Of a stretch of DNA of 64,000 nt, positions 35,500 through 44,626 are shown in pieces. Within the stretch, counting starts at the first letter, position 1, and every line of letters begins with the position of its first letter. Under the pieces are notes generated by a model, which was not told the origin of the DNA, made no database searches, and was given only the letters and a program-made list of their open reading frames with translations. Source of the DNA: Cognataquiflexum nitidum. Its GTDB lineage: Bacteria; Bacteroidota; Bacteroidia; Cytophagales; Cyclobacteriaceae. A program made the translations under genes and the position numbers. The stretch spans positions 223,777 to 287,776 of the forward strand of contig NZ_JAKZAM010000001.1 in the NCBI RefSeq assembly GCF_022538055.1, given 5' to 3'.

Positions 35500-36240
35500 A
35501 TGAAAACTTTCACAGTTAACCTTATTGTTTCAATTTTCTTTTTTGGCTTGAATCTTCAAGCAATTATAGCCCAATCCTATGTTGGGAATTATTCTGGAAA
35601 ATTGTTAAGTGAAAATAACCTTTTACAAATAGAAAAAAAGGATGGATCCTATTTGGTAACCTTAACTGAAAACCAAAATAGTTTTTTTCTGTTGGAAGGT
35701 GTCTTGTTGAACAAAGAACTGATTTTTCAACTACCAATGCAGGATGGTAGTAAAATACCTGTAATTTGTAATAAAGATGGTGATGAATTGATACTCTCAT
35801 TTGAATATGATGGAGTAAAATATCAAACCAAGTTTAGTCTAATAAAATCAAGTAAAAATGGTAACCCTGATTTAAATAGTAAAAACTTTAAAGGAGATTT
35901 AGATCAAAGAATTTTTGGTGTTTGGACCAATTTAGATTTACTAGACAGTTCTGGTAAAATTGATCCAAAATTCGAGTTTAAGGGATATCGAACTAGTTTT
36001 TTATCTGATGGAAGTGTTGTAATGGACCCGAGGACTTTTCAAAGTAATAAAATGGGGAGGAATATTGATAATAAAGATATTTATAAACATGCCCCAAAAT
36101 CAACTTGGCGGACGGAAGGAGAAATTTTTACTCTCTCTGTCGAAAATGTAGATATTTCTTACCAGTATGAAATCAAGAATGATACATTGATTTTAGATTC
36201 TAAGCAGGGATTCATTTACCTAATGAAAAAAAATAAATGA
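35500..36240 (+). CDS. secreted hypothetical protein, paralogue A (246 aa)
   Basis: A signal peptide (cleavage near AIIAQ-S) leads into two parts: an N-terminal beta-rich segment (VGNYSGKLLSENNLL, LIFQLPMQDGS), and a C-terminal segment after about residue 130 starting FGVWTNLDLLDSSGK. That segment is like lipocalin-type 'GxW' folds of Bacteroidota (GVWTN, DGSVVMD, WRTEGE, NDTLILDS). It is a tandem paralogue of the next gene, 4 bases downstream. The shared upstream segment ties it to the peptide operon. It could be an immunity protein, a receptor or unrelated; function unknown. Confidence 0.8.
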   Translation: MKTFTVNLIVSIFFFGLNLQAIIAQSYVGNYSGKLLSENNLLQIEKKDGSYLVTLTENQNSFFLLEGVLLNKELIFQLPMQDGSKIPVICNKDGDELILSFEYDGVKYQTKFSLIKSSKNGNPDLNSKNFKGDLDQRIFGVWTNLDLLDSSGKIDPKFEFKGYRTSFLSDGSVVMDPRTFQSNKMGRNIDNKDIYKHAPKSTWRTEGEIFTLSVENVDISYQYEIKNDTLILDSKQGFIYLMKKNK

Positions 36241-36244
36241 AACC

Positions 36245-36973
36245 ATGATGAAATTTATTCTAACTGTCCTTATCTGCTTGCAAGGATATTTCTGTTGCGG
36301 GCAAAATACCGTAGGTGCATACGAAGGCAAATTGCTGGCCGATAAAAACCTTTTATTGATTAAAGAAATTGATGGTGAGCAATATCTTGAACTGTTCAGT
36401 TCTGAAAAGGAATATTTTTCAGTTGATATTATAAAAGTTGGAAATACTTTTCAATTCCAACTTCCTCTGAACGATGGGAGTGAGTTACTGATATCTTATA
36501 AAGATATGGGTAGCTATTTGCTTATGGGCTTTGAAATGGATGGGGAAAAATATGAAACAAAATTTGACCGAATAAACCTCCCTAAAAAAAATCCTCTGGA
36601 GAGTTTTTTTGAAGTAGGCCAAAATAAATATGACCCTGCTGTAATAGGAAAATGGAAGCATATCAAGACCTATAATCCCGATGGAAGCAATAACACCACC
36701 GATGGGTCAGCAGGGAGAGGTTACATCAATACTTACTATGGGGACGGTAGGATGGTACCTGATGCACAAATGTTTAGAGATATTGAAAAGCAAAATGGCA
36801 ATTCAAATTTTTCCTACCTAGACATTCCAGCAGTGAATTGGAAAACCAAGGGTCAATATTTGATTCTTGAAGTAAATGGAGCTCCTACAGAATATGAATA
36901 TTTCGTAAAAAATGACACATTAACAATGATTACTCCGACAAAAATCAAACAAATTCATATTAAAGTGAAGTAA
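36245..36973 (+). CDS. secreted hypothetical protein, paralogue B (242 aa)
   Basis: Same layout as the preceding protein: signal peptide (near FCCGQ-N), VGAYEGKLLADKNLLLI, FQLPLNDGS, then GKWKHIKTYNPDG, WKTKGQYLILEV and NDTLTMITP. The two diverge throughout but align over their length, so the duplication is old. The FCC could also be a lipobox, making this copy a lipoprotein. The two-ATG start (36245, 36248) is ambiguous by one residue. Function unknown. Confidence 0.8.
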   Translation: MMKFILTVLICLQGYFCCGQNTVGAYEGKLLADKNLLLIKEIDGEQYLELFSSEKEYFSVDIIKVGNTFQFQLPLNDGSELLISYKDMGSYLLMGFEMDGEKYETKFDRINLPKKNPLESFFEVGQNKYDPAVIGKWKHIKTYNPDGSNNTTDGSAGRGYINTYYGDGRMVPDAQMFRDIEKQNGNSNFSYLDIPAVNWKTKGQYLILEVNGAPTEYEYFVKNDTLTMITPTKIKQIHIKVK

Positions 36974-37040
36974 CTTGGTTCCTTTAGGATTAATGGATTT
37001 AAAGACTCGGTTTAAAAAAAGAAAGACCTTTCCTACGTCC

Positions 37041-37061
37041 CTGCCTGTCCGGTAGGCAGGA
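37041..37061. repeat. CCTGCCT/AGGCAGG inverted repeat
   Basis: Perfect 7-bp arms around GTCCGGT. A relative (GCCTGCC/GGGCAGG) lies inside the dispersed repeat at 26986-27002. Confidence 0.6.
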
Positions 37062-37163
37062 AGGTGATAAGTTAAAGTCTTTGACAAATGTTAGATCTGC
37101 GTAAATTTTAACCGCCAAAATTAAAATATTCTCAACTTCTATTAATGGGTTTTGGATTTTTCC

Positions 37164-37768
37164 TTTGCGTGATGTTTTTTTCTTCAACAAACCCAAAATT
37201 CAAACCCAAATACCGAGAGACAAGAGACCCTTCGTACCTCAGGGTGACAGAATCCGAAAACTTGACAACCTGACAACTTGAAAACCTGACAACCCAACCA
37301 TTACAACAACTACAACGATTACAACCAAAATCCCCAAACCCTTTGCGCCCTTGCGCCTTTGCGTGATGTTTTTTTCTCCAACAAACCCAAAATTCAAACC
37401 CAAGTACCGAGAGACAAGATACCCTTCGTACCTCAGGGTGACGGAATCCAAAAACTTGACAACTTGACAACTTGAAAACCTGACAACCCAACCATTACAA
37501 CAACTACAACGATTACAACCAAAATCTCCAAAAACCTTTTTCACCTTCTTTGCGTCCCTGCGTCTTTGCGTGATGTTTTTTTCTTCAACAAACCCAAAAT
37601 TCAAACCCAAATACCGAGAGACAAGAGACCCTTCGTACCTCAGGGTGACAGAATCCGAAAACTTGACAACCTGACAACTTGACAACCTGACAACCCAACC
37701 ATTACAACAACTACAACGATTACAACCAAAATCCCCAAACCCTTTGCGCCCTTGCGGCTTTGCGGGAT
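37164..37768. repeat. three tandem copies of a 194-207 bp intergenic repeat
   Basis: Units start at TTTGCGTGATG at 37164, 37358 and 37565, and the array ends near 37768 (TTTGCGGGAT). Each unit holds, in order, AACAAACCCAAAATTCAAAC, ACCGAGAGACAAGA, CTTCGTACCTCAGGGTGACA, a short-period CTTGACAAC tract, ACCATTACAACAACTACAAC and the closing TTGCG words. Units are nearly identical, so amplification was recent. Confidence 0.9.
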
Positions 37769-37882
37769 ACTTAATTTCTTCACCAGTCAAATTATTACCA
37801 AACAAGATTTGGATACATTTCAAAAAAGAAATAACTTTGTGCCTCATTTCGGAAAAGCGATAAAAAGATAAATAGCAATACA

Positions 37883-38128
37883 ATGAAAAAAGACATTCAT
37901 CCTAATTACAGAGATGTCGTATTTTACGATACTTCAAGCGAATATAAGTTCATTACCAAATCCACCATCCAGACTTCTGAGACAATCGTATGGGAAGATG
38001 GTAACACTTATCCGGTATATAAAGTCGAAGTAAGCTCTAACTCACACCCTTTTTACACAGGTAAGAAGATGATGTTGGATACAGCAGGTCGTGTTGACAA
38101 GTTCAACAAGAGATACGCCAAGAAATAA
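37883..38128 (+). CDS. rpmE2: 50S ribosomal protein L31, type B
   Basis: Type B L31 (81 aa) with [16 protein letters not shown], the [12 protein letters not shown] motif and KFNKRYAKK end. It lacks the CxxC zinc cysteines of type A, so it is the zinc-independent form. In many bacteria such a form replaces the zinc form under zinc limitation, but in Bacteroidota it is often the only copy. It ends before a strong terminator. Confidence 0.97.
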   Translation: MKKDIHPNYRDVVFYDTSSEYKFITKSTIQTSETIVWEDGNTYPVYKVEVSSNSHPFYTGKKMMLDTAGRVDKFNKRYAKK

Positions 38129-38154
38129 TTTTACCAGCCTGCTCGCAGGTAAAG

Positions 38155-38190
38155 GTCTCCCGGAATCGGTTTTCCGGGAGACTTTTTTAT
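38155..38190 (+). terminator. rho-independent terminator after rpmE2
   Basis: GTCTCCCGGAA and TTCCGGGAGAC are exact 11-bp complements; T6 and a second T-run follow. Confidence 0.93.
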
Positions 38191-38199
38191 TTTTGTACC

Positions 38200-39399
38200 A
38201 TGGACAATCTGATTCTATTCGATGACCCTGCCATCCGGGGTTCTTTGTTGCCATTTACTTTTACCAGGCCTATCGGGGATATCCGTGTGGGGATTTTGAA
38301 GATTTCGGAGAAATGGGAAAAATACTCAGGCTACCTACCGGGGTTTTTGACGCAGGATTACCTTTCTGTAAAGTTTCCCAAAAAAGAAGGTGCTGCTTTG
38401 ATGGTCAACGGCGCCGTATGCCCAGACCAGATGCTTTGGTCAGCCATCCACCAACTGAAAAGCACCGAGTCACTTTGGTCCAATAACCTTTTGGTTGCGG
38501 CATTTTCAGAAAATCCGGGTTCTTTTCATCCAGATCAGGCAAAATCTTTGACCAAGATCCATTATGAAGGATCGGTTACAGCCATCCAAAAATCATGGCA
38601 TATTTTTCAGGTCAATGCTGCTGAGATCAGGAAAGATTACGAGCTAATCACTTCCGGCAGACGGTCGGAACCTTTGGAAGATCCACATACCATAGTATAT
38701 AATGCGTCACAGGTTTTTATAGAATCAGGAGCAAAAATCAAAGCCGCCGTTCTCAACGCAGAGGGAGGGCCGATCTACATCGGGAAAAACGCCGAGGTGC
38801 AGGAAGGTTCGCTGATCCGAGGTCCCTTTGCACTTTGCGAAGGATCCACAGTGAATATGGGGGCCAAAATGCGAGGAGATACGACAGTGGGTCCTTTTTC
38901 TAAAGTTGGGGGAGAGATATCCAATGCGGTTCTTTTTGGCTACAGCAACAAAGGACATGAGGGATTTCTCGGCAATGCCGTGATCGGCGAATGGTGTAAC
39001 CTCGGTGCCGATACCAACACTTCCAACCTTAAAAATAACTACGCAGAAGTCAAAATATGGGATTATACCAAAGGCGGATTTACCAATACAGGCTTGCAGT
39101 TTTGCGGTCTGATGATGGGAGACCATGCCAAGGCAGGCATCAATACGATGTTTAACACCGGAACGGTTGTCGGCGTTGGGGCCAATGTTTTTGGTGATGG
39201 CTTTCCGAGAAATTTTATTCCCTCCTTTTCTTGGGGCGGTGCTTCAGGGTTCAGCACTTTTCAGGTGAGAAAATTTGAAGAAACGGCCATCGCTGTGATG
39301 AAAAGAAGAGGAATGGATTACAGCCAAACCGAAAAAGAAATTATTCAAAAGGTTTTCGAATTGACAAGACATTACCGTATTTGGGACAAAGAAGTCTGA
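38200..39399 (+). CDS. GlmU-like putative sugar-nucleotide diphosphorylase/acetyltransferase (399 aa)
   Basis: This matches the alternative bacterial GlmU family of Bacteroidota, thought to supply UDP-GlcNAc. The N-terminus has LFDDPAIRGSLLPFTFTRPI, unlike classical GlmU. The C-terminal left-handed beta helix has hexapeptide repeats (about 180-340; IYIGKNAEVQEGSLIRGPFA, LGADTNTSNLKNNY). It ends 7 bases before holB, so they are probably co-transcribed. Confidence 0.9.
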   Translation: MDNLILFDDPAIRGSLLPFTFTRPIGDIRVGILKISEKWEKYSGYLPGFLTQDYLSVKFPKKEGAALMVNGAVCPDQMLWSAIHQLKSTESLWSNNLLVAAFSENPGSFHPDQAKSLTKIHYEGSVTAIQKSWHIFQVNAAEIRKDYELITSGRRSEPLEDPHTIVYNASQVFIESGAKIKAAVLNAEGGPIYIGKNAEVQEGSLIRGPFALCEGSTVNMGAKMRGDTTVGPFSKVGGEISNAVLFGYSNKGHEGFLGNAVIGEWCNLGADTNTSNLKNNYAEVKIWDYTKGGFTNTGLQFCGLMMGDHAKAGINTMFNTGTVVGVGANVFGDGFPRNFIPSFSWGGASGFSTFQVRKFEETAIAVMKRRGMDYSQTEKEIIQKVFELTRHYRIWDKEV

Positions 39400-39406
39400 C
39401 AAAAAT

Positions 39407-40555
39407 ATGCTGTTTTCATCTATTCCAGGTTTGGAAGAAGTAAAGGAGAAGATCGTCCAAGCGGTCAAAAACAACCACCTTGCCCATGCACTTTTATTTC
39501 ATGGACCGGAGGGCTCTGCCAACCTCAAGATGGCATTGGCACTTGCGACTTATACGCTTTGCCAACAACCTGGTGAAATTGATTCCTGCGGAACTTGCCC
39601 TTCCTGCCAAAAAATGTCAAGGCTTGTCCATCCGGATATGAACTTCGTGTTTCCATTGGTGGGAGAAAGTAAAGAAGACGAGGATGAGGAGAATAAAGGA
39701 AAAAAGAGCGACTTCCCATCCTCATTCAGAAGTTTTGCAATAGAGACTCCTTTTGGGAATGTTTCTGACTGGATTTACAAGAATAACTTTGAGAAAAAGC
39801 AGCTCAACATTTCCAAAGCAGCTGCCAAACAGATAATCAAAACACTTTCGCTCAAGTCATTTGAAGGTGGCTATAAGATCATGCTGATTTGGTCTCCGGA
39901 ATATCTTAATTCTCAATCCGCCAATTCCCTTTTGAAAATATTGGAGGAACCGCCTGCAAAAACGCTTTTTTTCCTAGTGACTTCCCATCCTGAGCAATTA
40001 TTGACCACGATTCTGTCCCGTACCCAAAAGGTCATGATCAGGGCATTTACTGATGAAGAAGTGATGCTGCATCTGATACAGGAGCACAAGATTTCAAGGG
40101 AAACAGCCATGCAGATATCGCCATTGGCAGATGGGAATATGCGGGAGGCTTACAGGATGGTGGATCAGGTGGGCGATGAATTTACCCGATTGGTCAGGGA
40201 TTGGTTCCGTTCCTGTTATTCTGTCAATGTCAACGAGATGTTGGAATTTGTCGAAAAATTTAGCTCCAAAGACAAAGAAGCCCAAAAATCCCTCCTGCTT
40301 AGCGGGATCAATGTGATCAGAGAAGTGATGTTGGACAAGTCCCAATTGGCGGAATTGATGCGCAGTATTGAATCTGACCGTGAATTTATCCATAATCTCG
40401 GCGTTCATGTCCTTGATGAAGAAAAGCTTATGGCAATCTATCATGCTTTGAACGAGACTCATTACCATATAGAAAGAAACGCCAATGTCAAGATACTTTT
40501 TGCCGACCTGTCATTCCAGATTGCCAGGATTATGAGACCTGCTCAAACTGCCTGA
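39407..40555 (+). CDS. holB: DNA polymerase III delta' subunit
   Basis: Delta' is the stator of the clamp loader that puts the beta clamp on DNA. The N-terminal AAA+ region has LAHALLFHGPEGSANLKMAL, a degenerate Walker A as expected for delta'. It also has the zinc-binding CGTCPSCQKMSRLVHPD and the sensor segment NSLLKILEEPPAKTLFFLV. An acidic insert (SKEDEDEENKGKKSD, near residues 84-99) is unusual. Start and length fit. It is 2 bases from the rimB start. Confidence 0.93.
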   Translation: MLFSSIPGLEEVKEKIVQAVKNNHLAHALLFHGPEGSANLKMALALATYTLCQQPGEIDSCGTCPSCQKMSRLVHPDMNFVFPLVGESKEDEDEENKGKKSDFPSSFRSFAIETPFGNVSDWIYKNNFEKKQLNISKAAAKQIIKTLSLKSFEGGYKIMLIWSPEYLNSQSANSLLKILEEPPAKTLFFLVTSHPEQLLTTILSRTQKVMIRAFTDEEVMLHLIQEHKISRETAMQISPLADGNMREAYRMVDQVGDEFTRLVRDWFRSCYSVNVNEMLEFVEKFSSKDKEAQKSLLLSGINVIREVMLDKSQLAELMRSIESDREFIHNLGVHVLDEEKLMAIYHALNETHYHIERNANVKILFADLSFQIARIMRPAQTA

Positions 40556-40557
40556 CT

Positions 40558-40989
40558 ATGAAAAAAACTATCGGAAGAAGGGAGAAAATTCATCTGCCAA
40601 AATGGGGGCTTAAAAATGTCACGGCCAAAATCGACACAGGCGCCTATACATCTTCGATCCATTGTGAATTTGCGGAAGAGAAAATCGAAAATTCTATTCC
40701 GGTACTGTATTTCAAGGTACTTTCCCCAAACCACAAAAAATATAAAAGTAAAGTAATTCGGACTGAAGATTTTACCGAAAAGGTGGTAAAGAATTCTTTT
40801 GGTCAGGCAGAAGTCAGGTACAAAGTGAATACAAAAGTCGTTATGTTTGGGGAGGAATTTGAGGCCGAATTTACCCTTACAGACAGGTCAAAAATGAGAA
40901 TCCCGATACTCATCGGAAGGAAGTTGTTAAGAGGAAAATTTTTAGTGGACGTAGATTCTATTAACCTGTCAAAGAAATCACAAAAATGA
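40558..40989 (+). CDS. rimB: retropepsin-like RimK-associated protease (ATP-dependent zinc protease family)
   Basis: The family has the aspartic-protease motif DTGA, here at Asp26 ([12 protein letters not shown]), and the C-terminal [13 protein letters not shown]. In Pseudomonas, RimB trims poly-glutamate added by RimK. The gene overlaps rimK by 4 bases (ATGA), which strongly supports that role. The older name 'zinc protease' is probably misleading. The length (143 aa) is normal. Confidence 0.88.
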   Translation: MKKTIGRREKIHLPKWGLKNVTAKIDTGAYTSSIHCEFAEEKIENSIPVLYFKVLSPNHKKYKSKVIRTEDFTEKVVKNSFGQAEVRYKVNTKVVMFGEEFEAEFTLTDRSKMRIPILIGRKLLRGKFLVDVDSINLSKKSQK

Positions 40990-41918
40990 AGATTGCGATA
41001 CTTTCCAGAAATCAACACCTTTTTTCAACCAAAAGGTTGATTGAAGCCATACGGGATGCGGGGCATGAGGCTTTGGTCGTAGACCATTCCCTTTGCGATC
41101 TGATCATTGAGCAGGAGGGGCCTTATATCATCTACAAAGGCGAAAAACTCGAAGGTGTAGATGCCATCATTCCAAGGATCGGGGCATCCGTTACTTTTTA
41201 CGGCACTGCTGTGGTCCGTCAATTTGAGTTGATGGGCGTGTTTTCTGCGGTGGATTCCCAGGCGATTGTAAGGAGCAGGGACAAGCTCAGGAGTCTTCAG
41301 ATCCTGTCCAAAGCAGGTCTGGGGATGCCCAAGACGGCTTTTACCAACTTTTCCAAAGGAGGAGAAAAAGCCCTCATCGAAAGGGTCGGTGGTGCACCGC
41401 TGATCATCAAACTTTTGGAAGGTACCCAAGGATTGGGGGTTGTCCTCGCCGAAACCAAAAAAGCAGGACAGTCTGTCATTGAGGCATTTCATGGACTTAA
41501 GGCAAGGATTATTGTCCAGGAATTTATCAAAGAAGCAAAAGGAGCCGATATACGGGCATTTGTCGTCAATGGCAAGGTCGTCGGCGCTATGAAAAGACAA
41601 GGAGCAGAAGGTGAATTCAGGTCCAACCTCCACAGGGGAGGAATTGCAACGGTGATCAAATTATCAAAAGAAGAAAAAGCTGCCGCCCTGAGTGCAGCCA
41701 AAGCTTTAGGATTGGATATTGCAGGAGTGGACATGCTGCAGTCTGAAAGAGGCCCTTTGATATTAGAGGTCAACAGTTCACCGGGGTTAGAGGGAATTGA
41801 ACAGGCGACAGGAGTCAACATCGCGGGGGAAATTGTCAAGTTTATAGAAGAAGCAGTCGAGAAGAAAATAAACAAAAAGAAAAGCAAGAATGAGCAAACC
41901 GATCAGGATAGGCACTAG
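40986..41918 (+). CDS. rimK: alpha-L-glutamate ligase, ATP-grasp
   Basis: RimK adds glutamate to the C-terminus of ribosomal protein S6 or related targets. The ATP-grasp fold is clear: [34 protein letters not shown], and [18 protein letters not shown] with its magnesium ligands Glu and Asn. The C-terminus has a lysine-rich tail ([16 protein letters not shown]) that overlaps hemC by 29 bases. The overlap with rimB on one side and hemC on the other indicates one transcript. Confidence 0.95.
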   Translation: MKIAILSRNQHLFSTKRLIEAIRDAGHEALVVDHSLCDLIIEQEGPYIIYKGEKLEGVDAIIPRIGASVTFYGTAVVRQFELMGVFSAVDSQAIVRSRDKLRSLQILSKAGLGMPKTAFTNFSKGGEKALIERVGGAPLIIKLLEGTQGLGVVLAETKKAGQSVIEAFHGLKARIIVQEFIKEAKGADIRAFVVNGKVVGAMKRQGAEGEFRSNLHRGGIATVIKLSKEEKAAALSAAKALGLDIAGVDMLQSERGPLILEVNSSPGLEGIEQATGVNIAGEIVKFIEEAVEKKINKKKSKNEQTDQDRH

Positions 41919-42828
41919 GGGAAGTAAGTTGGCCCTTTGGCAGGCATATCACATCGCCGACCTCCTCCATGCAAAAGGAATGGCCACTGAGATCGTGATT
42001 ATCGATACCAAAGGCGACAAGATTTTGGATGTCTCGATCGCCAAAATTGGCAGTAAAGGGGTATTTACCGAGGAATTGGAAGAGCAACTTTCCGGCGGTT
42101 TGATAGACATTGCGGTCCATAGTGCCAAAGACATGCAATCCAAGCTGCCTGATGGATTTGAAATCATCGCATTTACCGAAAGGGAAAAAGAAAATGACAT
42201 CATCCTGAGCCATCAGACAGATATCGACTATGCCGACCCTGACAAACCGCTTCTTTTGGGAACATCCTCTACAAGGCGAGTAGCCACACTGAAGCATTTT
42301 TATCCCCATATCAAAACGGTCGAAGTCAGGGGTAATCTACAGACGAGAATCGCCAAAATGGAAGCAGGACTCTGCGATGCCCTTCTGCTTGCCTATGCAG
42401 GTGCTCACAGAATGGGTTACGACGAGATGATCCGATATGAACTTTCATTGGATGAATTTACTCCGGCTGTAGGTCAGGGTTCGGTTGCCATAGAATCCTC
42501 TATGAATCTTGATCCAATACTTAAATCCAAAATTGTTGGAGCTTGTCACCATGAAGCGACCGGATATCGCTTGCTTGCGGAAAGGGCATATCTCCGGGTT
42601 TTGGAGGGAGGCTGCAGCATTCCTGTTTTTGCTTTGGCAGAAAATCAAGCAGGTACACTTCATCTTAAAGGTGGAATTGTGTCCCTTGATGGCACCAAAA
42701 GGATTGTTCACAATGTGTCGGGCAAGGCATCTCAAGCTGAGGAATTGGGTCAGGAACTGGCCAAAATGGTATTGGAAAGTGGAGGAGATCATATTTTAAA
42801 AGAAATCAAATCAGATCTAAAAAAATGA
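41890..42828 (+). CDS. hemC: hydroxymethylbilane synthase (porphobilinogen deaminase)
   Basis: HemC joins four porphobilinogen units into hydroxymethylbilane. The motifs [40 protein letters not shown], and the dipyrromethane-carrying Cys in [11 protein letters not shown] are all present. Start at 41890 gives the standard N-terminus but overlaps rimK by 29 bases. It overlaps the PPIase gene by 4 bases. No hemD or hemA is adjacent. Confidence 0.97.
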   Translation: MSKPIRIGTRGSKLALWQAYHIADLLHAKGMATEIVIIDTKGDKILDVSIAKIGSKGVFTEELEEQLSGGLIDIAVHSAKDMQSKLPDGFEIIAFTEREKENDIILSHQTDIDYADPDKPLLLGTSSTRRVATLKHFYPHIKTVEVRGNLQTRIAKMEAGLCDALLLAYAGAHRMGYDEMIRYELSLDEFTPAVGQGSVAIESSMNLDPILKSKIVGACHHEATGYRLLAERAYLRVLEGGCSIPVFALAENQAGTLHLKGGIVSLDGTKRIVHNVSGKASQAEELGQELAKMVLESGGDHILKEIKSDLKK

Positions 42829-43658
42829 AAAGGTTAAGTTTTATTCCGGCTTTAATATTGGTATTGGTACTTTTTTCCTGTTCTGTCGAAAAGGATTATG
42901 TCATCAAAATCCAGACAAAGCATGGAGACATGTATGCGGTTTTGTTTGATCAAACTCCAAAACACAAGCAGAATTTTATTGACTTGGCACAGGCCGGGAG
43001 GTTTGATTCGACCGAATTCCACAGGATCATCAAGGGTTTTATGATTCAGGGTGGGGATGTTTTCACCAAAGAAAAGCTTCCGGCCGATACCTGGCCAACC
43101 GTGGAAGCGGAGATTGTTCCCGGATTGATCCATAAGAAAGGAATGATAGCCGCAGCTAGGATGGGTGATAACGTCAATCCTGAGCGGAAATCAAGCGGTT
43201 CCCAGTTTTATATAGTTCAGGGAAAGACCTACAATAAAGATGAATTGGTGACGGATATGAAGCTTTTGTCAGAAACTTATTTCAAATTTATCCAATTGGG
43301 TAGCAATTTGGCGTTGAAAGAAGAATATGCAAGAATGTATCAAACTCAACAGTTTGACAGCCTCAATCAACGTATGCTTTCAGAAAAAGCTAATCTGGAA
43401 GCTTTTTATAATTTGAATTTAGAAAAATCAATGACTTCCGACCAGGTGCAAGCTTACACCACTGTCGGCGGAACCCTCCATTTGGATGGGGAATACACGG
43501 TCTTTGGAGAAGTGATTCTAGGATTAGATGTAATGGAAAAAATTGCCAATGTCCCGACAGGAGATAAGAGCAAACCAATCGAACCCATCCATATGACTGT
43601 CACTGTTGAGTTGATTTCAAAATCTAAAATCACCAAAGAGTTCGGATATGTCTATTGA
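42825..43658 (+). CDS. cyclophilin-type peptidyl-prolyl isomerase, lipoprotein (277 aa)
   Basis: The protein starts with a lipobox (LVLFSC, Cys19). Cyclophilin motifs are FHRIIKGFMIQGGD, SSGSQFYIVQG and YTVFGEVILGLDVMEKI. A charged insert of about 75 residues (near 140-215) sits between them, as in other Bacteroidota members. It should assist folding of envelope proteins. The start overlaps hemC by 4 bases and the end overlaps the next gene by 11 bases. Confidence 0.92.
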   Translation: MKRLSFIPALILVLVLFSCSVEKDYVIKIQTKHGDMYAVLFDQTPKHKQNFIDLAQAGRFDSTEFHRIIKGFMIQGGDVFTKEKLPADTWPTVEAEIVPGLIHKKGMIAAARMGDNVNPERKSSGSQFYIVQGKTYNKDELVTDMKLLSETYFKFIQLGSNLALKEEYARMYQTQQFDSLNQRMLSEKANLEAFYNLNLEKSMTSDQVQAYTTVGGTLHLDGEYTVFGEVILGLDVMEKIANVPTGDKSKPIEPIHMTVTVELISKSKITKEFGYVY

Positions 43659-44586
43659 ATCAGGATTGAAAAAAACAGTATTGGTCACAGGAGCCAATGG
43701 CTTGCTTGGCCAGAAGCTGATTGGGTTTTTGAGAAATGATGAGAAGGTGGAGCTTATCGGTACAGGAAAAGGTGCATCAAGATTGCCGGAAAGCTGGGAA
43801 GGAAGTTACTCTTGGATGGAGCTGGATATCACGGACAGAGATCAGGTGATGGCTGTTTTTTCAGTGACAAAACCTGACAGCGTGATCCATACAGCAGCGA
43901 TGACCCAAGTCGATGACTGTGAAAAAGACAGGGAAGGATGCGAAATTCTAAATATAGAGGCGGTCAGGTACCTGATTGAGGCCTGTGAGAAATATGATAC
44001 CCACCTAATCCATCTTTCTACAGACTTTGTTTTTGATGGGGAAGCAGGGCCTTATTCCGAAGAAGCCCTACCAAACCCTGTCAATTATTACGGGGTGACC
44101 AAAATGGAGGCGGAAAATCTCCTGTTTGCTTCTAAAGTCCGCTGGGCTATCGTCAGGACGGTTTTGGTGTATGGGATCGCGCAGGACATGAGCAGATCCA
44201 ATATCATTCTCTGGGTAAAAAAATCCTTGGAAGAAGGAAAAACCATCAAAGTCGTCAATGACCAATGGAGGACGCCTACCTTGGCAGAAGACCTTGCCGA
44301 AGGATGTATTTTAATCATGAAAAAAGGAGCAACGGGGGTTTTTAATATTTCCGGAGCAGATTTTTTGACACCTTATGACATGGCTATTCAAACTGCAGAA
44401 TATTTCGGACTGGACAAAAACTTGATTTTGGAGTCAGATTCAACACTTTTTACGCAGCCGGCCAAGCGTCCTCCTCGAACAGGTTTTATAATTGACAAGG
44501 CAAAGAAGGAACTTGGGTATTCCCCCAAATCTTTTTTGGCTGGAATTGGTATTTTGGCAAAACAACTTAAATTAGCCGATTCTTAA
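43648..44586 (+). CDS. NAD-dependent epimerase/dTDP-4-dehydrorhamnose reductase-like SDR (312 aa)
   Basis: The Rossmann motif GANGLLGQKL, the DVIHTAA-like SVIHTAAMTQVDDCE, the STDFVFDGEAGPY segment and catalytic YYGVTK (Tyr-x3-Lys) match RmlD-like reductases. No other rhamnose genes are nearby, so the substrate is open. It starts 11 bases inside the PPIase gene and is the last gene of the rimB-rimK-hemC run; the transporter gene follows after 40 bases. Confidence 0.88.
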   Translation: MSIESGLKKTVLVTGANGLLGQKLIGFLRNDEKVELIGTGKGASRLPESWEGSYSWMELDITDRDQVMAVFSVTKPDSVIHTAAMTQVDDCEKDREGCEILNIEAVRYLIEACEKYDTHLIHLSTDFVFDGEAGPYSEEALPNPVNYYGVTKMEAENLLFASKVRWAIVRTVLVYGIAQDMSRSNIILWVKKSLEEGKTIKVVNDQWRTPTLAEDLAEGCILIMKKGATGVFNISGADFLTPYDMAIQTAEYFGLDKNLILESDSTLFTQPAKRPPRTGFIIDKAKKELGYSPKSFLAGIGILAKQLKLADS

Positions 44587-44626
44587 AAAATAAAAAATTC
44601 ATCAAATCACAAGTAATTGATAGACT

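Larger units (their letters stand above)
36974..37882. other. 909-bp gene-less region dominated by a triple tandem repeat
   Basis: No gene. A CCTGCCTGTCCGGTAGGCAGG hairpin lies at 37041-37061, then three tandem repeat units at about 37164-37768, then the promoter area of rpmE2. Long frames on the minus strand (for example 37239-37883) only translate the repeats. Confidence 0.7.

Noticed and set aside
37164..37768. CRISPR array
   Set aside because: Units are about 200 bp, nearly identical along their length, with no unique spacers and no cas genes.
37239..37883. 214-aa open frame on the minus strand
   Set aside because: The translated product repeats with the DNA repeat unit and has no protein family features.
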